This document shows positions 16,385-24,362 of a stretch of DNA of 64,000 nucleotides, piece after piece; within the stretch, counting starts at the first letter, position 1; each line of letters opens with the position of its first letter. The notes below the pieces were generated by a model, which had not been told where the DNA came from, made no database searches, and worked only from the letters and a program-made list of their open reading frames with translations. Source of the stretch: Romboutsia sedimentorum (lineage in GTDB: Bacteria; Bacillota; Clostridia; Peptostreptococcales; Peptostreptococcaceae); assembly GCF_030131845.1 (NCBI RefSeq), contig NZ_JASKYM010000001.1, positions 434,001-498,000 on the forward strand. The letters are read 5' to 3'. Position numbers and translations under genes: made by a program.

Positions 16385-16423
16385 TTTATAATATTATACT
16401 GTATCTGTGTATAATATTATAAA
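16385..16423. repeat. Perfect 15-base inverted repeat inside the IS
   Basis: TTTATAATATTATAC and GTATAATATTATAAA are perfectly complementary around a 9-base spacer. It starts right after the transposase stop codon and ends 19 bases before the passenger gene start. Both arms contain TATAAT, so it could carry a promoter/operator for the passenger gene, or act as a processing or termination hairpin; no T-run follows on the minus strand. Confidence 0.75.
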
Positions 16424-17448
16424 TCAATTAAACTGCGGTACTCTAGTTTTAAACTCGCTTACTTTTGTGTACGAATATGCAACATTACTTTGTACGATAA
16501 AATTCTTAGTTTTTATAGAATCTCTCTCAGTTTCAAATGTTCTTAGCCATTTAAACCAGTACATATAGTTTGAGATATATTTACTTGCAACTCCATTAAA
16601 TCTACCCATCCACTTCTTTAAATTACTGTGTAAAGCATTCACATGTTGAATATGATAAATACCTTCTTTATGTTTACCTGTTTTTATACGTTTGTGGTCT
16701 AAATTGCAATCTATAGCGAATTGAATATATGATTTATGACTGTCTGTGCATAGTATAGAATTTTCACCTATATGAACTTTATAAAGCCCTTCAAGTTCTC
16801 TGTGTGTCATTCTACCTTTACACAAAGGCTCTATTACTAAATTACCTTGTCTATCCATAGCTGTGGCTACACAAATTTGTTCCTTAGATATACCTCTTTT
16901 TTTTATTGCTTTACCTCTTTTTCGAGATTTTCGTGGCATATTAGAAGGTCTTGTTCCTTTAAAGCTTTCAGCAAAAAATATTTCATCTGCTTCTATTACT
17001 CCCTCAGCATCTCCAGTACCTAAAAAAGCACTTATACAATCAAGTATTTTATGTCTCCAAAAAAACTTGTCGCTATGTTTATACCCACTATCTTAGCAGA
17101 TTTTCTTATAGATAATCCCATAATCATGCATTTAGCATATTTAAGCCACTTATCTAAAGATTTCTTACTTCTATATGTTGCAGAGTTTGTAAAGTCAGTA
17201 AAAGTCTTTCTACAATCTTTACAGATATATCTTTGTTTACCATTATACTTACCGTTTCTTGATACTAATTCAGAATGACAGTGAGGGCATACTTTCCCCT
17301 TGGCAAATCTAAATTCTTTCACTTCTTCATATACTTGCCCAACTTGAGAGCCTAACACAAGAGCTTCTTCCAAAAGAGATAGTAATTCCTCTATTTGATT
17401 TAATGGTAATGTTTGTGTATCTGTTAATATAGACTTTATATTTGGCAT
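16424..17448 (-). pseudogene. IS1595-family transposase in two frames
   Basis: The first frame (17032-17448) encodes an N-terminal zinc ribbon (CPHCHSELVSRNG, YICKDCRKTF) and helix-turn-helix. The second frame carries the DDE-type catalytic core: VIEADEIFFAESFKG, then ILCTDSHKSY, and the late HVNALHSNLKKWMGRFNGV. They join if one base is gained at a run of seven T (17059-17065, read on the minus strand), where the family reads SFFWRHKILDC. The run sits in phase as T-TTT-TTT, a canonical -1 slippery site. Either a one-base deletion inactivated the gene or a fused product is made by -1 frameshifting. Confidence 0.82.
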
Positions 17449-17509
17449 ATTACAACCTCCAAAACATTGATATATCTATATTGTAATCTATTTCTTATAA
17501 AACATCCAT

Positions 17510-17535
17510 TTTCAACATTGATTTAAAACATAGCC
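17510..17535 (-). repeat. IS right terminal inverted repeat
   Basis: The inverted counterpart of 15959-15984. It carries the TAA that now ends the truncated GNAT gene. Confidence 0.85.
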
Positions 17536-18059
17536 TTTAATAAAGATAAAACTACAGTATCTCTTTCTATATCATTTTGTATTATATAGTCTCTTAAAAT
17601 ACCTTCTTTTGTAAATCCAAGCTTCTCAAGTAAATTTAAAGAAGCTATATTTTCAGGAAATACTACTGCTCCTATTCTATTTAAATCTAAATTCTCAAAT
17701 CCTAATCTTATTACTTCATTTATAGCCTCTGTTGCAAATCCTTGTCTCCAATATTTAATATTTATATCATATCCTATGTCTGCTCTTTTGTTTTTTATTT
17801 GAATTGCATCATAGCCTACAGTTCCTATTAACTGTCCTGTTGCTTTATGTATTATCCCCCATCTTATTCCTCTTTTATCAATAAAATTTGTCTCAAATTT
17901 TTTAATTAAATCATAAGATTCTCCTATATCGTTTAATGATTCTCTACCTAAGTATTTGGTTACCTCATCATTTGATAAATATTCAAATATATCATCTGCA
18001 TCTTTTATAGTTATTTTTCTTAAATACAATCTGCTTGTTTCAGATAATGGAAAATCCAT
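17523..18059 (-). CDS. GNAT acetyltransferase, C-terminus replaced by IS end
   Basis: About 178 residues, RimJ/RimL type: SRLYLRKITIKDADDIFEYLSND at the start, acetyl-CoA motif ADIGYDINIKYWRQGFATEAI (about 93-113), then NRIGAVVFPENIASLNLLEKLGF. The IS inserted in the codon stretch after LLK. The present end is KAMF plus a TAA taken from the IS repeat. Joining the DNA across the IS gives the original end LLKKEYISNIN. The whole catalytic fold is retained, so activity may survive. Start 18059 is favoured by spacing from GGGAG; ATG at 18065 is the alternative. Confidence 0.83.
   Translation of the reverse strand: MDFPLSETSRLYLRKITIKDADDIFEYLSNDEVTKYLGRESLNDIGESYDLIKKFETNFIDKRGIRWGIIHKATGQLIGTVGYDAIQIKNKRADIGYDINIKYWRQGFATEAINEVIRLGFENLDLNRIGAVVFPENIASLNLLEKLGFTKEGILRDYIIQNDIERDTVVLSLLKAMF
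17536..17543. repeat. Target site duplication, right
   Basis: TTTAATAA directly after the right end of the IS, identical to 15951-15958. It lies in the GNAT coding sequence. Confidence 0.85.
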
Positions 18060-18141
18060 AGGCATATCTCCCTTTTATTTTTATATTGTTATTATTATAT
18101 ATATTAATTTCTATATCCTATCAAATATACTATTTCTAAAA

Positions 18142-18160
18142 AACTTATTTAAATAAGCTT
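18142..18160 (-). terminator. Terminator after MTA/SAH nucleosidase gene
   Basis: AAGCTTATTTAAATAAGTT forms a short AT-rich stem, followed on the minus strand by TTTTTAG. It lies 57 bases after the nucleosidase stop. Confidence 0.5.
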
Positions 18161-18216
18161 CAAAAAAATTTATAATTAAATTAACTATTAAGTCTTAATA
18201 TTTTTTCAGAAAAAAA

Positions 18217-18909
18217 TTAACTTTCATCCAAAATGTTTAATATATTTAATACTAAAATAGCCGAATTATTAGCAGCTATTTTTTCAAAATCTATATAATT
18301 AGTAGAATTATCATCTGCGTTATCTGATATGCTCCTAATAATTAAAAATGGTATGTTATTTATACATGCAACATGACCAATTGCAGAACCTTCCATCTCA
18401 ACACAATGAGGAGAATGTTCCTTTATTATTAAATCTCTTAAATTACAATCTGAAATGAATGCTTCCCCACTAACAATCCTTCCAACATGATAGTTGAATT
18501 TATTAGAATCTATTTTTTTATATGCTTTTATTGCTGTCTCTATTAAAAATTTATCTGACTCAAAATATTCTTTAAAAGGAAACCATCTTTTCATTTGTTC
18601 TTTACGCACATCATGATGAGTAACATTATCAGAAATAACAATATCGCAAATCTTCACATCTTTATTTAAACTCCCAGCTATTCCTGTGTTTATTATATGT
18701 GTAACTTCAAATCTATCAATTAGTATTTGTGTACAACTCGCCGCATTTACCTTTCCAATACTGCAAGAAGTCAGTACTATTTTTATATTTTCTTTCTTAC
18801 CAATATAAAATTTAAATCCTGCATATTCTTTTTCTTCTATTATATTTATATTTTCCTTTATATGATTTATTTCAATAGGCATTGCCCCTATTATACCAAT
18901 CACATTCAT
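18217..18909 (-). CDS. mtnN: 5'-methylthioadenosine/S-adenosylhomocysteine nucleosidase
   Basis: A 230-residue nucleosidase of the PNP/MTAN family that splits adenine from MTA or SAH, recycling methionine and feeding AI-2 synthesis. Family motifs are present in order: IGIIGAMPIEI with the catalytic Glu near residue 13, SCSIGKVNAASCTQ (near 49), NTGIAGSLN, SGEAFISD, VEMEGSAIGHVAC (Glu binding the ribose, about 171-183), and SISDNADDN with the catalytic Asp (near 195). It has its own GGGGATGG ribosome binding site and no metabolic partner gene beside it. Length is normal for the family. Confidence 0.9.
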   Translation of the reverse strand: MNVIGIIGAMPIEINHIKENINIIEEKEYAGFKFYIGKKENIKIVLTSCSIGKVNAASCTQILIDRFEVTHIINTGIAGSLNKDVKICDIVISDNVTHHDVRKEQMKRWFPFKEYFESDKFLIETAIKAYKKIDSNKFNYHVGRIVSGEAFISDCNLRDLIIKEHSPHCVEMEGSAIGHVACINNIPFLIIRSISDNADDNSTNYIDFEKIAANNSAILVLNILNILDES

Positions 18910-19032
18910 TAGACCATCCCCATTCTTTTAATACATATTGTATCACTATCTCATGAAAATTACTGAATATTCAGTTATTTTTATTTTTAATTTATAATAA
19001 ATAGGGTTAACATAATCCAAATTTCAAATATT

Positions 19033-19530
19033 TTAATTACCTAAATTACTCTTTTTAAAATGCTGTAATATCTTATAACCATCACTTGTATGCCCAACAT
19101 AAGGCTTGTGGAAATACTTCATCGGCAAAATAGTTATTAAAAATTGAATTGCGCTAAATATAAACAAAGCATTCAGTGATACCATCAAAATATATGGTAA
19201 CTTCACATTTATTATATAAATATATAGTAAAATAGAAACTATTAGTGATATTATTGGACCTCCTAAAGTCATAAAAATCATTTTAATTTTATTATCTACT
19301 GGTGTCCAATTGACATATCCATACGCCACATCTAATAAAGACTTATATCCATTTAAATTAATTACCAATCTATTTAGGTTTATTTTCTTATTCAAATCAG
19401 AATTGCCTATATTAACACTTACCTTCTCTTTTGTTAATATCAATGCAACAATTGCGTGACCTAATTCATGAAGTACAGTTAATATAGGTGTGAAAATAAT
19501 ATAAACTAATGTATATACTACAAAATCCAT
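19033..19530 (-). CDS. Membrane protein with HExxH motif, M50-like
   Basis: 165 residues from the ATG at 19530, chosen because AAGGGGG lies just before it; the longer reading frame has no such site. LHELGHAIVAL (about 19-29) carries HExxH in the first membrane helix, as in site-2-protease-like M50 proteins. Further membrane helices lie at about 80-110 and 120-145. Most of the size needed for a full S2P is missing, and the usual NPDG-type second motif is not clear; a TLGGPIISL segment is present. It may be a small M50-like protease or a degenerate relative. Target unknown. Confidence 0.6.
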   Translation of the reverse strand: MDFVVYTLVYIIFTPILTVLHELGHAIVALILTKEKVSVNIGNSDLNKKINLNRLVINLNGYKSLLDVAYGYVNWTPVDNKIKMIFMTLGGPIISLIVSILLYIYIINVKLPYILMVSLNALFIFSAIQFLITILPMKYFHKPYVGHTSDGYKILQHFKKSNLGN

Positions 19531-19618
19531 AAAATCCCCCTTTAAAAATAAGTGTCTTGATTTTATATAAGTATTCATTAAAATCCGAAAAAATTTATAA
19601 TTTCTTACTTATCAACTA

Positions 19619-19840
19619 AAAAGGTTTTATTTATAGTAGCACTACTCTTAATACTAAGTATAATTCTATGTATTCCTAATTCCCTACTCTTGAAAATAGT
19701 TTAATAAATATTATTAGTGGTGTTAGTAAAGTTTTGGTGGAGGTATTTCTTGCAGACTAGACTACAAAAGCTTTATCACAAAAGATATGTTGTAATGATA
19801 TTAGGACTTAGATTTGAAATTTGGCATACACCCTGTCAAA
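19619..19840 (+). pseudogene. Remnant of a CPBP-family protease gene
   Basis: The DNA matches parts of the intact CPBP gene at 22597-22880: AGGTTTTATTTATAGTAG, then AATAAATATTATTAGTGG, then the motif region corresponding to GWRYFLQPRLQKLYGKR and ILGLIWGIWHLP. An internal deletion and several frameshifts and substitutions remove the EE motif and most of the rest. No start codon or continuous frame remains. Confidence 0.75.
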
Positions 19841-19845
19841 CAATT

Positions 19846-20445
19846 TTATCTATTTATACACTTTACCTTTTTATAATAGAATACAAATGAGTATATACTT
19901 GGTACTATAACCCAAGTTAAACCACAAATAGTTGCCACTTTATCACTATTAAAGAAAAATGATAAAACAAACATTATTAATGCAATAGGAAAAGATAAAT
20001 AGCCTAAAATTTTATGTGCTATCTTCCAAGTTTCTTCATCTCTTATAGTCCAAGGAAGTCTTAATCCCAAATACCTATTAAACGGTATTTTAGGTGAAAG
20101 ATTTCCAAAAATCATCATAAATATTGAAACTAAGGCAATGAGTAATATATTATTATTCTTAAAAGCATATAATTTTTCAGTTGGTAATAATACAGCGAAT
20201 ATAGAACAAAGAATAACAATAAACATGGTAAGTCTATTTAAAAACCTAAAAGTCTTAACTTTAGGATTATCTTCGGATAACTTTACTATATCAGGTGCTT
20301 TAATTTCTAACACAACTAATGAAATAATAGCTGATGATCCCAAAATAGAAGTAGCCATATTACCATCTGGCATTACAAAGCCTGCAATCAATATTAAAGC
20401 TGATATAATTAAAAATATAATTCTTGTAAAATCAATTTTTTTCAT
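19846..20445 (-). CDS. sdpI: SdpI-family membrane protein
   Basis: A 199-residue membrane protein with about six helices. The family signature is clear: GNLSPKIPFNRYLGLRLPW followed by RDEETWKIAHKILGYLSF (about 114-152). In Bacillus subtilis SdpI gives immunity to the SdpC killing factor and also controls the SdpR repressor by binding it at the membrane. It lies 14 bases after an ArsR-type gene that matches SdpR. No SdpC toxin gene is in the window, so it may protect against toxins of other cells, or act only as a sensor. Confidence 0.85.
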   Translation of the reverse strand: MKKIDFTRIIFLIISALILIAGFVMPDGNMATSILGSSAIISLVVLEIKAPDIVKLSEDNPKVKTFRFLNRLTMFIVILCSIFAVLLPTEKLYAFKNNNILLIALVSIFMMIFGNLSPKIPFNRYLGLRLPWTIRDEETWKIAHKILGYLSFPIALIMFVLSFFFNSDKVATICGLTWVIVPSIYSFVFYYKKVKCINR

Positions 20446-20459
20446 AATATTTTCCCCTT

Positions 20460-20717
20460 TTACTTTTTGAATATTTCCAAGAAGTTCCCAAGCACTTCTT
20501 GAATTACAGAAGTATTAATAGAATAAATTACAAATTGCCCCTTTTTTTCAGAACTTATAAGTTCTGCTTCTCTTAGAATATCTAAGTGCTTTGATATTGA
20601 TGGCTTAGACATATCAAAATGTTTAGCTATCTCACCTGCACTCATATCTTTGATATTAAGCAACTTTAATATTTCCCTTCTTGTCTTATCGCTCAAAGCT
20701 TTAAATGCTTGGCTCAT
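20460..20717 (-). CDS. sdpR: ArsR-family repressor, SdpR-like
   Basis: An 85-residue winged-helix repressor. MSQAFKALSDKTRREILKLL, AGEIAKHFDMSKPSISKHLDIL (recognition helix), and SSEKKGQFVIYSI (wing) are typical of SdpR. No metal-binding Cys motif is present, which also fits SdpR and not ArsR/SmtB. It is followed directly by sdpI, forming an autoregulated pair in known systems. The AT-rich repeat TAGCTAATTAGTTAAATA upstream could be its operator. Confidence 0.82.
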   Translation of the reverse strand: MSQAFKALSDKTRREILKLLNIKDMSAGEIAKHFDMSKPSISKHLDILREAELISSEKKGQFVIYSINTSVIQEVLGNFLEIFKK

Positions 20718-20888
20718 ATGATAACCCCTTTCAATCTTCTTATAGATATTTAGCTAATTAGTTAAATACCTATATTTATATAATAGGTCCTTAAACTTTA
20801 AAATGCAACTACTTTTATTTAATATTATCTTCTTTCCATTTAAACATCATCTCTTGATATTTAGTATCTATTTTATTGAACACTAAAA

Positions 20889-20914
20889 AACATCAATAGT
20901 TTCTATTTGATGTT
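20889..20914 (-). terminator. Terminator after GNAT gene
   Basis: AACATCAAATAG pairs with CTATTGATGTT (one mismatch); the minus strand continues TTTTTAG. It follows the GNAT gene at 20945-21403. Confidence 0.7.
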
Positions 20915-20944
20915 CTTATTAGTAAGTACTTTGTAATTATCGTA

Positions 20945-21403
20945 CTATAGTTGAGCAAGCATCCTAAACTCTTTATAAGTTACTCCATCAACTTCATATT
21001 CAAATACTTCTTTTTTTTCAAATCCCATGCTTTCATACAAATTAACAGCAACAGTATTATCAACTTCTGCACTTGTATATAATTTTATATGACCATATTT
21101 TTCAATAAACAACTTTATAAATTTATTCAATGCTACTTTTCCTATTCCTTGATTTTGAAACTTTTCATCAATCATAAACCTACTCATTGACCATCCATTA
21201 ATCTCATCATCAAAATCATATAAAATAAAACCGACCATCTTATCATTTTTATAAACACCTAATGGGTAAAAATTCGGTTCATAGGCTGATTGAACTAAAG
21301 AAAAAATATTTGTAGCAACAAATCTTTTTTGTTCTTCACTAGTTTTTAATTTTATACATTGATTATAGTTGCTTTTATCTATTACTCTAAACTCTATATT
21401 CAT
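20945..21403 (-). CDS. GNAT acetyltransferase
   Basis: A 152-residue GNAT of the diamine/spermidine acetyltransferase-like type. The acetyl-CoA motif is SMSRFMIDEKFQNQGIGKVALN (about 72-93), followed by LYTSAEVDNTVAVNLYESMGFEKK, the typical second half with the catalytic Tyr region. Ribosome binding site AGGGGG. Polyamine acetylation is the best guess but not shown. Confidence 0.83.
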   Translation of the reverse strand: MNIEFRVIDKSNYNQCIKLKTSEEQKRFVATNIFSLVQSAYEPNFYPLGVYKNDKMVGFILYDFDDEINGWSMSRFMIDEKFQNQGIGKVALNKFIKLFIEKYGHIKLYTSAEVDNTVAVNLYESMGFEKKEVFEYEVDGVTYKEFRMLAQL

Positions 21404-21508
21404 ACTTATACCCCCTAATGATATTTAGCTTTTTGTTACACTTTTTAATTTAATTATAATAGAACTTTATTTAATAAACTTTCGCCAAAATTTATAATTT
21501 CCACATGG

Positions 21509-22003
21509 CTAAAAATCTTTTCTCATAACAACAGCAGGTAATACTTTTTTATTCCAGTTTAAAGTTATACTCTCTATACTTCTAAATCCATTCTTAATCC
21601 AAAAATCAAGAACATGTTTATCATAGTTTGTAACAACATCTATCCTTATACTACTGCTCTTACAAGACTTTACATACATCTCAAATAATTCATATATTCT
21701 AAGCCCTATCCCCTGACCTCTAATACTATTATCAATCATAAGCAAAGATAAATAAACTTCTTCATCTACTTTAAAGTCAATCAACCCTACTATCTTATTT
21801 GATTTCTTTTGAATAACTTTACATGAATAAAAACCTTCATTTTTCATGGTTTCTAATTCACCACATACCCAATTTCTAGTTATGCTTTTTTTACCTATAT
21901 GACTTTTTAGAAAAAGCTCATTTGAATTATATATATTTACAATATAATCTAAATCTTCACTATCAATTAAATCTATATAAAAACCATTAAATTCAAAGTA
22001 AAT
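21509..22003 (-). CDS. GNAT acetyltransferase with apparent ATT start
   Basis: The family homology extends well upstream of the first ATG (21847). The frame is open back to AAGGAGGGGG, with ATT at 22003 exactly 7 bases after it, giving a 164-residue GNAT that begins (M)YFEFNGFYIDLID. The acetyl-CoA loop LSLLMIDNSIRGQGIGLRIYE and the end HVLDFWIKNGFRS are intact. No ATG, GTG or TTG lies in frame near this strong site. So either ATT serves as start or an ATG was mutated and expression is reduced. From ATG 21847 the protein would lack the first third. Confidence 0.65.
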   Translation of the reverse strand: MYFEFNGFYIDLIDSEDLDYIVNIYNSNELFLKSHIGKKSITRNWVCGELETMKNEGFYSCKVIQKKSNKIVGLIDFKVDEEVYLSLLMIDNSIRGQGIGLRIYELFEMYVKSCKSSSIRIDVVTNYDKHVLDFWIKNGFRSIESITLNWNKKVLPAVVMRKDF

Positions 22004-22179
22004 AGTAATTCCCCCTCCTTAATAATTACATAGATATGATATATTCTAATTGTATTAAATTAATATTTTTTAATCTACTAACATTCTATAAAAATACATT
22101 TAGCATCATTAAATTGTATTTTTTTACCAATTGATATGTTATTATTTTATCATAGAGTTTAAATTAAGGGGGTATTACC

Positions 22180-23175
22180 ATGTGTACTAACGTTAAAGTT
22201 ATAAAAAAAGAAGTGAGTACTTTCTTATTAATTAACTTTGGGCTTATTGCCTTTATATCTATTTTTATGTTTATTTCTACCACTAAGCCATATAGCGCTG
22301 ATTTAGTTGGAAGTTTTGGTGGATTATTTATGTATATTCCTGCATTTTCAGCTATTGTTGTTCTAAAGAAAATTTCTAATTATAGTTTTCCTCCATCAGT
22401 AGATAAATTTTTCAATGTATTTGCTATAGCTACACTTGTAAGAATATTTGTATCTATACTTCAGGTATTTTTTATAGGAAATATTACTATCTCTTCAATA
22501 ATAGATATGGCTATATCTTGTTATCTTATCTGTGTTTTATTTAAAGATAAATTTGACTTTGAAATACTAAATTTATCTTTAAATAAAAATTTTAAAAAAG
22601 TTTTATTTGTAGTACTACTCTTCTCAATAATAAGCATAGTTCGAAGCATTCCTGCTTTCTTATCTGTTGAAGATAATTCAATAAATATTATTGGTGGCAT
22701 TTTTACAATTTTAACGAGTTTGCTTGCTAATATCTTTTTTGGATTTACTTTATTTTTTGGTGAAGAGTTTGGATGGAGATATTTCTTACAACCTAGACTG
22801 CAAAAGCTTTATGGCAAAAGATGTGGTGTAATAATATTAGGACTTATATGGGGCATTTGGCATCTACCACTTTGCATGACACTTTATAGTCCTAAAACAC
22901 CAATTTATTGTATAGTCTTCCATTTAGCATTCTGTACAACTTTAGGTGTATTCTTAGGATACGCTTATATGAAAAGTGAAAATCTTTGGGCTCCTATACT
23001 AATACATTTGGTAAATAATTCTATTTCTATTATATCTAATAGTGGTTCATATGAGTCTGAATTCACATTACAAACACTATTGGTAGGTATTCTTATTAAT
23101 GCTATATTCTTCTTGCCATTTTTATTTACTAAAGAATATAAAAAAGCTGATGAAACAGCATCGCTTGATATCTAA
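22180..23175 (+). CDS. CPBP-family intramembrane metalloprotease
   Basis: A 331-residue membrane protein with about eight helices. The CPBP (Abi/CAAX protease) motifs are present: FGEEFGWRYFL (EExxxR, near residue 195), GIWHLP (HxxxB, near 225), and HLVNNSI (near 279). Members cleave within membranes or process prenylated or bacteriocin peptides; many protect against self-made bacteriocins. GGGGG ribosome binding site. A decayed relative lies at 19619-19840. No bacteriocin gene is seen nearby. Confidence 0.87.
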   Translation: MCTNVKVIKKEVSTFLLINFGLIAFISIFMFISTTKPYSADLVGSFGGLFMYIPAFSAIVVLKKISNYSFPPSVDKFFNVFAIATLVRIFVSILQVFFIGNITISSIIDMAISCYLICVLFKDKFDFEILNLSLNKNFKKVLFVVLLFSIISIVRSIPAFLSVEDNSINIIGGIFTILTSLLANIFFGFTLFFGEEFGWRYFLQPRLQKLYGKRCGVIILGLIWGIWHLPLCMTLYSPKTPIYCIVFHLAFCTTLGVFLGYAYMKSENLWAPILIHLVNNSISIISNSGSYESEFTLQTLLVGILINAIFFLPFLFTKEYKKADETASLDI

Positions 23176-23179
23176 TATA

Positions 23180-23217
23180 AATTAAGTAGAGTAATAATAT
23201 TATTACTCTACTTAATT
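23180..23217. terminator. Terminator between converging genes
   Basis: AAATTAAGTAGAGTAATA and its complement form an 18-bp stem with little or no loop beyond AT pairs, placed between the CPBP gene and the metallo-hydrolase gene. Confidence 0.75.
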
Positions 23218-23234
23218 TACAATTTAATAAAATG

Positions 23235-24076
23235 TTATATATTAATTTCCATATCATCGTATGCAAATTTTATTCCATCATAGTGATTTTCTAATTCTAA
23301 ATAATCATTGTATGATTTGCCCCAATCCTCTTCTAAATGTGTAATTATCACCTCTTCTATATTGTATTTTCTTTTTATATTTTGAATTTCATCCATAATA
23401 AACAAATCATCTCTAAGTGGATTATTCTCTTTCAAAACAAATCCATCTTTTAAAATATTACCAACAATAGTATTTCCTATTATTAATAGATCTGCATCTT
23501 TTAATATATCATCATTAGGGAAAGGTTTCACATCACAAGGAGCATATATAACCTTCTTTTCATTTTCCTCAAATACAAATATTGTTGCATGATTTACTTT
23601 TATACAACTTATCTTTATTCCATCTATATGTATGAATTTATTTATAACATTCCTCTTAATCAAATTTCTAGTCTTTTCATAATAATCCAAATAAGAACCA
23701 AATACAAATTGTATAGAATTCATATCTGACATTACATGTTCCATAGCCAATACATTTATAGGATTACTGCACTCTTTTCCCTCAGAAACCTCAAGCCAGT
23801 TTAATCTAAGCTGCTCAAAAACTCGAATTCCAAGTGTATGATCTGGGTCAACATGGCTAAACAAGACGTTGTTAATCTCATTAATATTTGAATGGTTAAT
23901 TGCGTGTACTATATCTTCAGGAGTATCAACCAATAAATTTATATCTTCTAAAAACAGCTACACCCAAATCTTGAATAAGGCTTCCCCTTAGTTCTTGCTT
24001 CCATACAAATTTTACATGTGCATAAGGGCTTAGGAGTTGCAACACAACCACCACTACCTATTATTTTAAATCTCAT
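23235..24076 (-). pseudogene. MBL-fold metallo-hydrolase (PhnP-like), frameshifted
   Basis: The ATG at 24076 behind GGGGG begins MRFKIIGSGGCVATPKP with a C-x-C-x2-C zinc-type motif (LCTCKICMEA), as in PhnP-like proteins. The frame ends at codon 42. A one-base loss in the T-run read on the minus strand at 23950-23954 explains it: the next frame continues EDINLLVDTPEDIVHAIN and the fold up to ITHLEEDWG. The core metal motif is SHVDPDH, with Asp in place of the usual second His. The long ORF alone (from 23933) would lack the first domain strands. Probably inactive unless the shift is an assembly error. Confidence 0.75.
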
Positions 24077-24118
24077 ATAAATATATCCCCCTTTTATCCT
24101 AAATATATAGCAATTGTA

Positions 24119-24160
24119 AAAAATAACAAATTATAAGCTTAATAATAATTTGTTATTTTT
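24119..24160 (-). terminator. Terminator after XRE regulator
   Basis: A perfect 16-bp stem (AAAAATAACAAATTAT) that overlaps the regulator stop codon; A/T runs on both sides. Confidence 0.75.
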
Positions 24161-24362
24161 CATCAATAAATTCAAATAAATGTTCAACTGTAGTATCAAA
24201 AATTTTTGCAATATCCATCGCCAATTTTAGAGAAGGATTGTATCTTCCATTTTCTAAATGTACAATAGTCTCACGTCTTACACCTACTAATTTTGCCAAT
24301 TCATTTTGCTTCATAAGATTTTTTTCTCTATGCTCTTTGATACTTGTTTTTAAGATAGGCAC
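24153..24362 (-). CDS. XRE-family regulator, short
   Basis: A 69-residue helix-turn-helix protein of the type LKTSIKEHREKNLMKQNELAKLVGVRRETIV, with DTTVEHLFEF at the end. This matches small YozG/YgzD-like XRE regulators. It starts with GTG placed directly after the stop codon of the upstream membrane protein gene (TAAGTG), so the two are translationally coupled. Such pairs of a short XRE protein and a small membrane protein are common in Firmicutes; their target is usually their own operon. Confidence 0.85.
   Translation of the reverse strand: MPILKTSIKEHREKNLMKQNELAKLVGVRRETIVHLENGRYNPSLKLAMDIAKIFDTTVEHLFEFIDEK

Larger units (their letters stand above)
15959..17535. mobile_element. Complete IS1595-family insertion sequence with passenger ORFs
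   Basis: A 1577-base element bounded by 26-base terminal inverted repeats and 8-base target duplications (TTTAATAA), so both ends of the insertion are intact. It encodes, all on the minus strand, an IS1595-type transposase in two frames (16424-17448), a small two-helix membrane protein (16114-16365), and possibly a 23-residue peptide (15985-16056). It inserted into the last codons of a GNAT gene. The good target duplication suggests fairly recent insertion. The passenger ORFs take up about a fifth of the element and are not needed for transposition in this family. Confidence 0.9.
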
